Positions 20,301 to 28,697 of a stretch of 64,000 nt of DNA are shown here, piece by piece. The position numbers were made by a program, and so were the translations under genes. Source of the DNA: an uncultured Erysipelotrichaceae bacterium (GTDB lineage: Bacteria; Bacillota_I; Bacilli_A; RFN20; CAG-826); assembly GCA_902801805.1 (NCBI GenBank), contig CADCJP010000001.1, forward strand, positions 20,612-84,611, given 5' to 3'. The notes under the pieces were generated by a model that was not told the origin of the DNA, did no database searches, and saw only the letters and a list, made by a program, of their open reading frames with translations. How positions within the stretch are numbered: position 1 is the stretch's first letter; each line of letters starts with the position of its first letter.

Positions 20301-21562
20301 AAAATCTTTGTTGGGTGACCAGAAGCGATTGTCATACTGTCAACGTTGTTGGCATAACCGGACATGATACCTGTTTCGACTGATTCTGGCATCCAGTTAG
20401 CATAAGCACCGGAAGATGCATATGATGTTTTGCCAGAGTTACCAGCGGAAATAGAAGTTAAAATGTGTTCGCTTTTGAGTGCTGTTAATGTCTTCAATGT
20501 GATGGATTCACTATCGAAGTCGTTCAAGTCACTACCTAATGACATGTTAATGCCATCGACTTTTAATCTAATGCAGTCTTCTAAGGCATCTAAGATAGAT
20601 GTGTCATAAGCACCAGTGTGAGTTGACAAACCAAGCTTATCACCTAAACCCTTAGCATCGTAGTCTGTGAAGACCTTCATTAACGCTAATTGAGCTTTTG
20701 GAGCAATACCTTTATATGTAGGGGCATTGGCTGCGGTAATAGAGGAAACGTGAGAACCGTGATATGAGAGGTCACTATGGACATCATATTTCATTGCACC
20801 ACGTTTGCCATAAATTTTGGAATAGCCACCGTAGTCATAGTAGAAAGGAACTTTGTTGTTGTAATACATAGAACCTTCTTGGCCGGCGGTTTTACCATTT
20901 TCTCTTTTGCCTGCTTTTAATGGATGTTCAGCATCGTTAATGATTGGTGCAATGCTATCGAATGTGTATCTGACAGCAACATCATCATCTAAAGCCGTGT
21001 AAACTTCGTGATTCCAAGCTTCACCATGGTCTCTATCATCGTAGTTACCAGTGTAGCCTCTTAAGTGGAATTCGTTATCCAAGATCGCAACGAGTGTACC
21101 TTCACCTTCGTTGTTATCTTCAGGCAGTTTCATAGTTTCAGCAGAAATATTCTTGCTTTCATCGAATGTGCCAGAAGCGCTGCTATCGCCGAGTGGAATA
21201 TAACCATCTTGGTTGATTTCTCTCACCCAGTGCATTTTATCGACGGTAACGCTCTTGACGCCAGGAACTGATTTAATGCTTTCAATATCATTTGAGTTAA
21301 CTTCGAGAACGAAAGCGTTGTTTAAGACTGTGTAATTACCAACCAATCTAATGTTTGGTGTGGCGGCTGCCTTAATGTTGTTATAGACAGCGAGTTGAGT
21401 CTTCTTCGCGCCTTGTTCGCTCAATTTGTTGATGTTCTTATCGACTTCAACAATGATGCGAGCATCTCTCTCAGGTAAATCTTTGACATTGGCGGCTGTT
21501 GTGCTACAAGCTGCTAGAATCAATGTACCAGTAGCACAGAGTAGTAGTCCCAGTTTTTTCAT
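17324..21562 (-). CDS. Surface subtilisin-family (S8) protease, lactocepin/C5a-peptidase-like
   Basis: 1412 residues. Lipobox LAAC with Cys19; I9-type propeptide at about 33-115 (DARIIVEVDKNIN, VKSVTVDKMHWV). The catalytic triad is Asp162 (VAILDNEF), His268 (YHGSHVSS) and Ser634 (SGTSMSAP), with oxyanion Asn375 (SAGNSGK). A PA insertion at about 475-560 (ARKVVVVNRGS, KAIVIINND) is typical of lactocepin and C5a peptidase. Fn3-like beta domains follow. The C-terminus has a Ser/Pro/Glu linker, a membrane helix and RRKEGGK, with no LPxTG. The protein thus has both a lipid anchor and a C-terminal membrane anchor. It would degrade host or dietary proteins at the surface and supply peptides to OppA, the next gene. 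Confidence 0.92.
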   Translation of the reverse strand: MKKLGLLLCATGTLILAACSTTAANVKDLPERDARIIVEVDKNINKLSEQGAKKTQLAVYNNIKAAATPNIRLVGNYTVLNNAFVLEVNSNDIESIKSVPGVKSVTVDKMHWVREINQDGYIPLGDSSASGTFDESKNISAETMKLPEDNNEGEGTLVAILDNEFHLRGYTGNYDDRDHGEAWNHEVYTALDDDVAVRYTFDSIAPIINDAEHPLKAGKRENGKTAGQEGSMYYNNKVPFYYDYGGYSKIYGKRGAMKYDVHSDLSYHGSHVSSITAANAPTYKGIAPKAQLALMKVFTDYDAKGLGDKLGLSTHTGAYDTSILDALEDCIRLKVDGINMSLGSDLNDFDSESITLKTLTALKSEHILTSISAGNSGKTSYASSGAYANWMPESVETGIMSGYANNVDSMTIASGHPTKIFYENAFQIDNENIAFDDQIVNREGFDDDYEEEIRMASIYAGEPMPWVYIPGFGTSADYEGIDAARKVVVVNRGSTSFADKYATAVSKKAKAIVIINNDPTASSFNFRCSFGDGFNPTIPCVLVLYKDKPFFESKRSGTFTIINKQVSDNPAKFTTSTFSTDGATFDLDLKPEITAPGDNIRGAVPEHAMTNIPKSARDLPENKNKCYQYLSGTSMSAPNFAGAQSVMASEVTAPIYQAAKAANRNITDEEQAQIDAYKDTINMRLMSTADPMNDFVANPEDNKKTLTSPRIQGAGMTDLGGALRTDVYLEGLDLNGNKTAKAKIALRYSEDIAKGDIKLSFLAHNESDQARNYNATLTVMRPAIAHPNDIVTKEYNFKGSVEKIDNFSGMKFYDPQLKRVVTAAGDVAFKDAFYAGKDIEYYKTAEDYQFDQDNRIAIGAGTVQSKKTIIAKGYYYNSATNGVSWDPLPSYTAQSTMDVEIANITGQTVTVNPGETTVTINPYSLTEEEKSKILAVYEYGCMIEGFVTLTSTDGHEDLSIPYLGFYAGADKNPDASYEKAPVSEPFNFEKDPTKVYPSYLVNDIAKSLVGKDQANMESMIVAGYAESPDSINTDKVLTNDLAFTDLPGFRSVGTDAVSGEYLENAKDNIYVGGNKTNTMIIQQFILRSVKENFFTITNKETGKAVYTSALSDMLSGDTADKWALWKSHVDYLGGGYVSHRAYAIVPLYDETTGERFPSGQYELTFNYQLAATNTWVSKSYNMNIDSEAPVVSSIAQYRKNGENRVRIYLEDAKLSYAILGYNYVEVNYDSQLNKYYIDETKAFVDRCIDALSEGLQSKRLYVAAGDYARGEVGAIIHMNNEKSFAAGYTIVQGEGIETNYDFTVSADNKVTFVDTLNGETVAINSNLKLTKYAATGEPIYEDPKPEEPVEEVEIPDSSAPSSSAPAESSSEPAAPAKKGCKGAIVAVSTIVAIPALMGAAVLFLKRRKEGGK

Positions 21563-21582
21563 ACTTTACCTCCTGTTGTGTA

Positions 21583-21592
21583 TGTACGTACA
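21583..21592. promoter_or_regulatory. Dyad in the leader of the protease operon
   Basis: The perfect 10-base palindrome TGTACGTACA lies between the promoter and the Shine-Dalgarno (AGGAGGT) of the protease gene. It could be a repressor site or chance. Confidence 0.3.
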
Positions 21593-21613
21593 CAGAAAAA
21601 TGTTATGCCTACC

Positions 21614-21641
21614 ATTATACACGCATGAGAAAGTATGTAAA
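21614..21641 (-). promoter_or_regulatory. Promoter of the protease-oppA operon
   Basis: TTTACA (21641-21636), 16-base spacer, perfect TATAAT (21619-21614) on the minus strand. The leader of about 45 bases ends in AGGAGGTaaagtATG. Confidence 0.75.
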
Positions 21642-21694
21642 GCGATTTTTCAAAACGCAAATAAATTTACAAAAAATACAAAAAAGTTAGATTA

Positions 21695-22108
21695 TTACTG
21701 GAAATTATATATGATACGCAAGATTATAAACGCTATACAAAGAGCCAATCCTGCAACAATGATGGAAACGAAATAATACCCAGAATTGCCTCTTTTTTCG
21801 CCTTTTTTGCTCTTATAATCAACAAAATCGCCACCTTTACGGGGATTTTTAGAAAATAAAACATGCCCTAATTGAATAAAACCAAATGAAGCAAGATCAA
21901 ACATACCTAAATGTGCCATCCAAGAAAGTAGTCCTGAAAGCAAAACAACAAGGCCACCAATGGTCATGCCATCAACAGCGTTTAAGAATGTTCTATTTCT
22001 TAAAAAGAAATAAAGAACGAAAATAATTAACCCTATCATCACAGAAATGATGAACGTGATGAGGTTTGCTAACCAATGTTTTTTAATTTGTTCAAATGCT
22101 TTTTTCAT
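21695..22108 (-). CDS. Small membrane protein, DUF3899-like
   Basis: 137 residues. Two N-terminal helices (about 15-37 and 45-65), an amphipathic stretch MFDLASFGFIQLGHVLF, a basic loop RKGGDFVDYKSKKGEKRG and a final helix at about 112-132. The arrangement AVDGMTIGGLVVLLSGLL followed by a Phe/Gly-rich segment resembles the DUF3899 family of Firmicutes membrane proteins, whose function is unknown. The gene lies between the acetyltransferase and the protease operon, on the same strand. No terminator is visible behind it. Confidence 0.6.
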   Translation of the reverse strand: MKKAFEQIKKHWLANLITFIISVMIGLIIFVLYFFLRNRTFLNAVDGMTIGGLVVLLSGLLSWMAHLGMFDLASFGFIQLGHVLFSKNPRKGGDFVDYKSKKGEKRGNSGYYFVSIIVAGLALCIAFIILRIIYNFQ

Positions 22109-22159
22109 ATCGTAATTTGCACTCTATAAAAAGTTACCAAAAGTTCATTTAGTAAACAA

Positions 22160-22681
22160 TTATTTTTTGTTTTCAATTTCGTAATATAGACAACGATGCT
22201 TCGCGTTTCGATATTCCACTATTTCGGTTTTCTTAATTGGATGCATACCCGCTTTTTGCATCACTCTTCCACTAGCGGGATTAATCTCAAAATGCGCTGC
22301 TTGGACGGCTTTAATACCCATTTTGAATAATTCTTTGATTGCGTAACTTAACGCTTCAGTAGCGTAGCCTTTGTTCCATTCTTGTGGGTCAATAAAGTAT
22401 CCGAGTTCTATAACCTCTTCTTCAAGAGATACTTCGTTGATAAAACCTATGATTTTATTCTTTGAATAAATACCATAAATAAAACGTTCCTTATTTAGTG
22501 TGGAATTTCTTAATCTTTGAAAGAGTTTTTCTTCCTCTTCTTCACCATTTAAATCAGGAAGCATATAACTCTTTTTAACGAGGGGATTTTCCACGATTTT
22601 GAGGAGATCTTTTTTGTCTTTTTCCTCGATGGCTTTTAAAACCAATCTATCGGTAATAACTTGTTCTTTCCTTAGTAACAT
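22160..22681 (-). CDS. GNAT-family N-acetyltransferase (RimJ/RimL type)
   Basis: 173 residues. Begins MLLRKEQVITDRLVLKAI, the usual opening of ribosomal-protein-type acetyltransferases (ITxRLxLR). The acetyl-CoA region is ELGYFIDPQEWNKGYATEALSYAIKELFK, with NxGYATEAL in place of the RGxGxA loop, and INPASGRVMQKAGM closes the fold. An amino group on a protein or small molecule is acetylated; the substrate is unknown. The start at 22681 is preferred over an ATG 21 bases upstream, because a perfect -10 box (TATAAT) ends six bases before it and the longer version would overlap the promoter. Confidence 0.85.
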   Translation of the reverse strand: MLLRKEQVITDRLVLKAIEEKDKKDLLKIVENPLVKKSYMLPDLNGEEEEEKLFQRLRNSTLNKERFIYGIYSKNKIIGFINEVSLEEEVIELGYFIDPQEWNKGYATEALSYAIKELFKMGIKAVQAAHFEINPASGRVMQKAGMHPIKKTEIVEYRNAKHRCLYYEIENKK

Positions 22682-22687
22682 ACACAC

Positions 22688-22693
22688 ATTATA
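22688..22693 (-). promoter_or_regulatory. -10 box of the acetyltransferase gene
   Basis: TATAAT lies six bases before ATG at 22681, with only a weak -35 (TTTAAA). The mRNA would start at the initiation codon, with no room for a Shine-Dalgarno. Confidence 0.55.
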
Positions 22694-22714
22694 CATGCAC
22701 ACCTATTTTATTTA

Positions 22715-22743
22715 AAAAGAAAAGAGCGCTCGCACGAACGCTC
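22715..22743 (-). terminator. Terminator of M13 peptidase gene A
   Basis: An 8-bp stem GAGCGTTC/GAGCGCTC with one G-U pair (22743-22736 with 22731-22724), four-base loop, then a T-rich tract on the minus strand. It is almost identical to the terminator at 25675-25703 of the paralogous gene. Confidence 0.8.
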
Positions 22744-22762
22744 TATTTAAAATGTTTCGATA

Positions 22763-25597
22763 TTACCAAATCTTTATTCTTTGGTCTTCTGGGATGTACA
22801 TACCATCGCCAGGTTCGATATTGTATGTTTCAACGAACTCATCAAATTGCGCAAGAGTGACATTTGCTCTTAAGTAATTGAATGGGTGTTCGTCACTGGC
22901 TCTATCTTCAACTCCACTCATCGGAATTGGTGCTCTTAACCACACATTAGCGAAAGCACGGAAGAACTTGTCGTAGTCGAAATTATCGTATTTCTTAGCG
23001 AGTAAAAGAGCTACTTTCATACCACCCATATCCGCGGTGGCTTCGCCATCAACATTTCCACCATCAACTTTTAATGTTTTGGTGAGTTTAATCTTGTTAT
23101 AGAACTTTCTCATTGCGTCAACTTTTGAGTTGAAGGCACTTCTGTCAGAATTTGACCACCAATCGTTATAGGTGCCTGTTTCATCATAATAAGAACCGCT
23201 TGAGTCGAAAGCGTGGGTGATTTCGTGGCCAACAATGACACCGAGCATACCTAATCTCTCTTCGTTATTTTCGCCAAGCATACCCTTTGCTAAACCGTTT
23301 AGGATAACGAAAGAGTTAGAACCTGGATTGTAGAAAGCGTTAACAGTATAGCTAGGCATATAATCGAAATAACCAATGTCTTGGGTATTTTTCGCCACTA
23401 CCATTTCTAATTCTGCATTCTCATACATTTTTTGAATGTTAAAGCATGATTGAGCAGTGATATCTGTGGCTTCACCAAGTTTTTTAAATGACTTGTAGCC
23501 GTCAGCGTAACAAGAAACATATTTCATATGTTCAAGTTTTTTAATCATTCTTGATTTGGTTCTCGAACCAAGCCATGATTCTTCCGCGAGTTGCATATAG
23601 CCTTCGAGAATTTCATCAATTAATTCAGCGACACGCGCTTTTATTTCAGCGGAACTTTCTAATTCAATGTATGTTTGTTCAACGATAGCAGGGAAAGCAT
23701 AGGCTAAAATACGGGAGGAAAGAATATAGTCAGGGAAGTTATAGGCATATCTATCTTTGTCATAGATATAGAGATTGATTCCGGAGGTGATTTTATTAAC
23801 TTCACGGTAGACTTCAAAACCAGCAGTATAACGGTAATCAAAAGCCAATCTTGATGAAATTAAATTCTTAAGAGTAGCTTTTTGGTTAACTGCATAGTCG
23901 TTATAAATCAAATCAAAGCAGCCATTGTAAAACTTTTTGAAAGTAATCTTCGTGTTAGCGGCTAAACCGAGATCTAGTAAAGAATTCTTAAGTGGTGTCC
24001 AAGGAAGGTTACCAACTGTATAATTCACATCGCTATTGTAATATTGACTCTTATTATAAGCTTCATAGAAGAGATTATTTTCAAGGGTATAGATGCTATT
24101 GATAGCTTCTGAGCTACTATAGCCTAGATTCAAAGCATCAGATAAGTAGCTAGCGATATTCACTGCTTGCTCGCGTATATCATCAAATATCCACAAGAAG
24201 TTAAATGCCGCATAGTTTCCATTTATATAACCATCGTTAAATCCAACACGATAACCATCTGTAACAGGGGTGAGTTGTAATAATGAACTATCAGTAGCAA
24301 ATACTTCTTTGGATGATAAGTATGTGTCGACATTAAGATTGCTTAAGTAATTACTTAAATTATTTGCAGTAGCCGAGGCAACATTGTTATAGATAGTATT
24401 TGCAACCGCACCATTAGTGGTTCCTTCTAAGCCAAATCCAAAATAGATACGTTGGAAAGCGTTGTTAACATCTGATTCACACCATTCAAAAGCGCCTTTA
24501 CCGTTGTATTTAATGTCTTCATAGTTAACTGAAGAATAGAAGTCATCTTGTAAAGCTGGCTTTTTGATTTTATCAATTTCGCCTTGGATGTTAGAGTTAA
24601 TCCATGGAGCGCCTTCGATATCACTAAGTGAACAGCCATCTTCCATTTCATAGTTGATTTTGTCAAAAGAGAAATATCCAGTTTTTGAATATTGGGCGAT
24701 ATAGGTAACATCGCGTTGCGCAAATTCAACGGATGGAGACCAGCCAGAGAATGTGTAATCAACACCTCTCGTACTTTCTCTTGTTGGAGTTCCACTATTG
24801 AAGCTTGGGACAGTACCATATGGAAGATTTTCATCAACTTCAATTGGTGTTCCATCATAGTTAGCCCAAGTAATTGTGTATTTTCTTACTTCGCTTGTGT
24901 AGGAAGCTGTATAAATAGCGTCACCGGTTACAGAAGATAAAGCAGGCACCCAGTTAGAAAAAGTAAAAGCGTATTGTGGGGTGTTATCTCTTGTAGGAAC
25001 GGTCTCGCCAAAACTTGGAACTGTGCCATAAGCAACTTTATCAGTTCTAATCACACTACCATCATCATTTTTCCATGTGATGTCGTATTTTCTCGCTTCT
25101 TCTTTGAAGGTGGCGGTATAGGTAACATTTTCAGTCAAAGACTTGATTACTGGGGACCAGCCATCAAATGAGTAGGTATGTTCAACAGTGCTATCTTTAG
25201 TAGGTTCATCACCAACATAGGAAGGAACTGTGCCATATAACACTTCTTCTTCTTTTAATGTTTGACCATCATAGTTTTTCCAAGTGACGGTGTACTTTCT
25301 TGTTTCTTCTTTGAATTTAGCAACATATTCGACGTTATCAGTAACTTCGCCCACTTCTGGTGTCCAACCATCAAAGATATAGTTGAACTGCGCATCTTGG
25401 GTTTTAGTTGGTTCTAAACCATCGTATGTTGGTACCGTTCCAGCACTTAAGTCCTCATCTACTTCTAAGACTGAGCCATCAAAGTTCTTCCAAGTAACTG
25501 TATACTTTGGTTCTTTTTTGAAAAGATTACAGCCTGATAAGAGTAAAGAGAATGCAGCTAGAGCGATAAATGTTTTATAACTTTTTCTCATACGCAT
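22763..25597 (-). CDS. M13 (neprilysin/PepO-type) metallopeptidase lipoprotein A with InlB-type repeats
   Basis: 944 residues. Lipobox LLLSGC after MRMRKSYK. Four repeats of about 68 residues follow (about 30-305), with the pattern YTVTWKNxDG, YGTVPxY, PTxxxxxxYTFxGWSP, TYTAxY, as in Listeria-Bacteroides (InlB B) repeats. The peptidase domain has VNAFYNPGSN, the zinc site HEITH (791-795) and third ligand Glu852 in GEATADMGG. The C-terminus ends IKIW as in PepO. A zinc endopeptidase on the outer face of the membrane, displayed on a repeat stalk. The start at 25597 has AAAGGG five bases upstream. Tandem paralogue of 25711-28590. Confidence 0.92.
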   Translation of the reverse strand: MRMRKSYKTFIALAAFSLLLSGCNLFKKEPKYTVTWKNFDGSVLEVDEDLSAGTVPTYDGLEPTKTQDAQFNYIFDGWTPEVGEVTDNVEYVAKFKEETRKYTVTWKNYDGQTLKEEEVLYGTVPSYVGDEPTKDSTVEHTYSFDGWSPVIKSLTENVTYTATFKEEARKYDITWKNDDGSVIRTDKVAYGTVPSFGETVPTRDNTPQYAFTFSNWVPALSSVTGDAIYTASYTSEVRKYTITWANYDGTPIEVDENLPYGTVPSFNSGTPTRESTRGVDYTFSGWSPSVEFAQRDVTYIAQYSKTGYFSFDKINYEMEDGCSLSDIEGAPWINSNIQGEIDKIKKPALQDDFYSSVNYEDIKYNGKGAFEWCESDVNNAFQRIYFGFGLEGTTNGAVANTIYNNVASATANNLSNYLSNLNVDTYLSSKEVFATDSSLLQLTPVTDGYRVGFNDGYINGNYAAFNFLWIFDDIREQAVNIASYLSDALNLGYSSSEAINSIYTLENNLFYEAYNKSQYYNSDVNYTVGNLPWTPLKNSLLDLGLAANTKITFKKFYNGCFDLIYNDYAVNQKATLKNLISSRLAFDYRYTAGFEVYREVNKITSGINLYIYDKDRYAYNFPDYILSSRILAYAFPAIVEQTYIELESSAEIKARVAELIDEILEGYMQLAEESWLGSRTKSRMIKKLEHMKYVSCYADGYKSFKKLGEATDITAQSCFNIQKMYENAELEMVVAKNTQDIGYFDYMPSYTVNAFYNPGSNSFVILNGLAKGMLGENNEERLGMLGVIVGHEITHAFDSSGSYYDETGTYNDWWSNSDRSAFNSKVDAMRKFYNKIKLTKTLKVDGGNVDGEATADMGGMKVALLLAKKYDNFDYDKFFRAFANVWLRAPIPMSGVEDRASDEHPFNYLRANVTLAQFDEFVETYNIEPGDGMYIPEDQRIKIW

Positions 25598-25615
25598 TTT
25601 TTCCCTTTGCGTAAA

Positions 25616-25643
25616 ATCATACACAAAAATGATTTTATTACAA
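25616..25643 (-). promoter_or_regulatory. Promoter of M13 gene A
   Basis: TTGTAA (25643-25638), 16 bases, TATGAT (25621-25616). The segment ATTTTTGTGTATG is shared with the promoter of the paralogue, so the two genes are probably expressed together. Confidence 0.5.
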
Positions 25644-25674
25644 GTTATTTGCAATATTATGATGTTCGCGCGTG

Positions 25675-25703
25675 TAAAAGAAAGAGCGCTCTTACGAACG
25701 CTC
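25675..25703 (-). terminator. Terminator of M13 gene B
   Basis: Stem GAGCGTTC/GAGCGCTC (25703-25696 with 25691-25684), loop GTAA, followed by a T-rich tract on the minus strand, eight bases after the stop codon. Confidence 0.8.
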
Positions 25704-25710
25704 CGTTATG

Positions 25711-28590
25711 TTACCAGATTTTAATTCTTTGCTCTTCTGGGATGTACATGCCATCTCCTGGTTTGATGTCATAAGTTTCCACAAACTCATCAAATTGAGC
25801 GAGAGTGACATTTGCTCTTAAATAGTTAAATGGGTGACCATCCTCTCGTTCATAAGTTTCAACAAGTCTAATATCAAATGTCTTACAGCACCAGAGGTAG
25901 GCATAGGCTCTAAAGAATTTATCGTAATCAAAGTTATCGTACTTTTTGACAATTTCGAGAATGATCTTCATACCACCTAAATCTGCAGTAGCTTCCTGAG
26001 ACACATTTGTGCCATCAACTTTGTAACCCTTTTTAAGAGATATTTGGTCGTAGAAATTAATTAACTTATCGACTTTGGCTTCAAAAACATCTCTATCCTT
26101 TTTAGTCCACCAGTTATTTTCCTCACCATTTTCATCAAATAAGGAACCATCGGTATCAAAAGCGTGAGTGATTTCATGGCCCACAATTGTGCCTAGTAAG
26201 GCATACTTTTCTTCGATTGAATCACCAAGCATACCTTGAGCAAGACCATCCAAGATAATAATATCATTACTTCTTGGCGAATAGAAAGCGTTGACGGTAT
26301 AGCAAGGAATGCTTAAGAAGTAGCCTACTTCATCACCGTTGCCCCTAGCGATTTCATTGATTTCGTTAATGGTGTAGGCTCTAAATATCTCAAACGCGGA
26401 TTTATTTGGCGTATTGTCATCCACGAATTTAGCGAAGTTTTTATAAGCATCACTGTAACATGAGGCATAGCCCATATATTCAAGTTTTTTAATCATGGCT
26501 TTTTTGGTTTCTTCACCTAACCATGTATCTTTCGCCATCTCTTTATAAGCGGCAAGTATTTCATTAATCAAATCAGTGACTGCATCTCTATTTTCGGCTG
26601 AACCCGCTAATTCGATGTATGTTTGTTGAGTGACGATTGGCATACAAATCTGTGAAAGAGTTCTAACTACTGTTGCATCATTCTCAGCATATAAACCAGC
26701 TTCATTGGAGAAAAAAGTAGACATCGCTGTTAAATATTGATTAATGGTTTTGTAGTTATCCATGCCAATGAAGTAACGATAATCAAACGCTAAACGTGAG
26801 ATGATATCATTTCTGACATAATTTGGGACCTCGGTACAGTAATTGTCGTAATAAATATCGTAACAATTCATGCACATCTTATAGGTATAGACTCTTTGTT
26901 TAGTGGTAAATCCTAAATCTAATAAAGCATTTTTCATTGGTTGCCATGGAAGATCACCAACTGTGTAGGAAATTAGAGATGTACCATAATAGGAATAATC
27001 CATATAGAGCTGATACATAATGTTATAGTCAAACGAATAAATACGGTTAATGTCTTCGTTAGTAAATCCAAGGCCTAAATATTCTGATAAATAGCCCAAA
27101 ATAGCCGCACCATATTGTCTTGTTGATTGATATTCAAGCAAGAATGGAAGTGTATCGTAATTACTACTAACGTAACCATCGTTAAAATAGATAACAACTG
27201 TATCTTCATAAGGTTCGATAGATAAAACCGAACTTCTAGAAGCAAAGCATTCTTTACTGTTGAGATATTGCTCAAGATTGATACTGTTTAAATAAGTTCC
27301 AATACTTTCAGCATCTGAGTAAATAATCTTTTCGGCAACAGTTTGGAATGCCACACCATTAGTGGTTGTAGTGGCAATGGTTGGATCATAATACATATCG
27401 CTAAATATGTCACGAACTGCATATTGGGCCGCTGTAAACGCACTACCAGTATTCTCTTTGATTCTTTCATAGTTGACCGAAGTAAAGAAATCATCCTTCA
27501 CAGATGGTTGTTTGATTTTATTAATTTCACCATCGATATTAGAGTCAATCCATGGGGCACCATTGATATCGCTCATTTGATAGCCGTGTTCCATTTCATA
27601 GTTGATTGGGTCAAAAGAGAAATAGCCTTCTTTGTTATAAGTAGCGGTATATGTCTTATCGCCTTGAACAGATTCAACAATAGGATCCCAACCTTTAAAG
27701 TTATATCTAATGCCTCTATCACCCTTCTTTGTTGGAGTGGCTCCATTGTAATGAGGGGTGTCACCATAAGGGACGTTTTCATCAACTTCTAATACTGAAC
27801 CATCTTCATTGACCCAGGTAATCTTGTATTTTCTAACTTCACTGTTATAGGAAGCGGTATATGTCATATCACCAGTGACTGAAGCAATCGTAGGAACCCA
27901 TTTATCAAAGGCATAAGCGTATTGGGCTGTATTTTCCTTAGTAGGAGTATTATCACCATAGTTAGGAGTGTCACCATATGGGACTTGATCCACTCTTAAA
28001 ATAGTGCCATCTTCATCCTTCCAGGTGATGTTATAATTTCTCTTATTTTCCTTAAAAGAAGCGACATATGATATAGTTTCCTTCACTTCTTCGACTTTTG
28101 GAGACCATCCATCAAAGGTATACGTATGCTCTACTGTATCCCCTCTTGTTGGGGTATCTCCTTGATATGTTGGTACTGTTCCATATAGTACCTCTTCCGT
28201 ACTTAAAACAGTGCCATCATAGTTCTTCCAAGTAACGGTATATTTTCTTGTTTCTTCTTTATATTTAGCGGTATATTCAGCGTTAGCATTTACCACAGTT
28301 AACGCTGGTGACCAGCCATCAAAAACATAATTATATTGAGCGGTTTCCGCTCTCATTGGCGTTGGGCCATTAAATGTTGGAGTAGTACCTTCTAAAACAT
28401 TCTCATCAACTTCTAAAAGCGTGCCATCATAGTTCTTCCAAGTAACTGTGTAAGTTTTAGGAGTAGCCACTGAACTTGTGGAGTTAGAACTGTCACTTAC
28501 TGGGTTAGAAGAAGAGGCTGGTTGGTTACAGCCCGATAGCAACAAAGAGAATGCAACGAGGATAATTAATGAATTGGGAGTTTTTTTCAT
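25711..28590 (-). CDS. M13 (neprilysin/PepO-type) metallopeptidase lipoprotein B with InlB-type repeats
   Basis: 959 residues. Lipobox LLLSGC, Ser/Asn/Thr linker, four InlB-type repeats at about 45-325 (WKNYDGTLLEVDENV, YGTVPTYQGDTPTR, YTFDGWSP). Zinc site HEITH (805-809), third ligand Glu866 in QEATADLGG, VNAFYSPRSN and a terminal IKIW. Full-length and with all catalytic residues, so both tandem copies look active. The middle part differs from copy A far more than the repeats or the last 200 residues do, which suggests different substrate choice. The start at 28590 is supported by AAAGGAG nine bases upstream. An in-frame ATG 66 bases further up would start inside the promoter. Confidence 0.92.
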   Translation of the reverse strand: MKKTPNSLIILVAFSLLLSGCNQPASSSNPVSDSSNSTSSVATPKTYTVTWKNYDGTLLEVDENVLEGTTPTFNGPTPMRAETAQYNYVFDGWSPALTVVNANAEYTAKYKEETRKYTVTWKNYDGTVLSTEEVLYGTVPTYQGDTPTRGDTVEHTYTFDGWSPKVEEVKETISYVASFKENKRNYNITWKDEDGTILRVDQVPYGDTPNYGDNTPTKENTAQYAYAFDKWVPTIASVTGDMTYTASYNSEVRKYKITWVNEDGSVLEVDENVPYGDTPHYNGATPTKKGDRGIRYNFKGWDPIVESVQGDKTYTATYNKEGYFSFDPINYEMEHGYQMSDINGAPWIDSNIDGEINKIKQPSVKDDFFTSVNYERIKENTGSAFTAAQYAVRDIFSDMYYDPTIATTTTNGVAFQTVAEKIIYSDAESIGTYLNSINLEQYLNSKECFASRSSVLSIEPYEDTVVIYFNDGYVSSNYDTLPFLLEYQSTRQYGAAILGYLSEYLGLGFTNEDINRIYSFDYNIMYQLYMDYSYYGTSLISYTVGDLPWQPMKNALLDLGFTTKQRVYTYKMCMNCYDIYYDNYCTEVPNYVRNDIISRLAFDYRYFIGMDNYKTINQYLTAMSTFFSNEAGLYAENDATVVRTLSQICMPIVTQQTYIELAGSAENRDAVTDLINEILAAYKEMAKDTWLGEETKKAMIKKLEYMGYASCYSDAYKNFAKFVDDNTPNKSAFEIFRAYTINEINEIARGNGDEVGYFLSIPCYTVNAFYSPRSNDIIILDGLAQGMLGDSIEEKYALLGTIVGHEITHAFDTDGSLFDENGEENNWWTKKDRDVFEAKVDKLINFYDQISLKKGYKVDGTNVSQEATADLGGMKIILEIVKKYDNFDYDKFFRAYAYLWCCKTFDIRLVETYEREDGHPFNYLRANVTLAQFDEFVETYDIKPGDGMYIPEEQRIKIW

Positions 28591-28613
28591 ATCCTTGTTC
28601 TCCTTTGGCATAA

Positions 28614-28642
28614 ACCATACACAAAAATCATCGATATTACAA
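28614..28642 (-). promoter_or_regulatory. Promoter of M13 gene B
   Basis: TTGTAA (28642-28637), 17 bases, TATGGT (28619-28614). It shares ATTTTTGTGTATG with the promoter at 25616-25643. Confidence 0.5.
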
Positions 28643-28664
28643 TCGAAAAAATACACTTTTTCGA
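28643..28664 (-). terminator. Hairpin behind the diguanylate cyclase gene
   Basis: Perfect 8-bp inverted repeat TCGAAAAA/TTTTTCGA with a 6-base loop, directly upstream of the -35 box of M13 gene B. It can serve as an AU-rich terminator for the gene ending at 28698, or as an operator for the peptidase gene. Confidence 0.4.
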
Positions 28665-28697
28665 AAACGTCACTACCTAAAAATGTTTAGATGTAAT

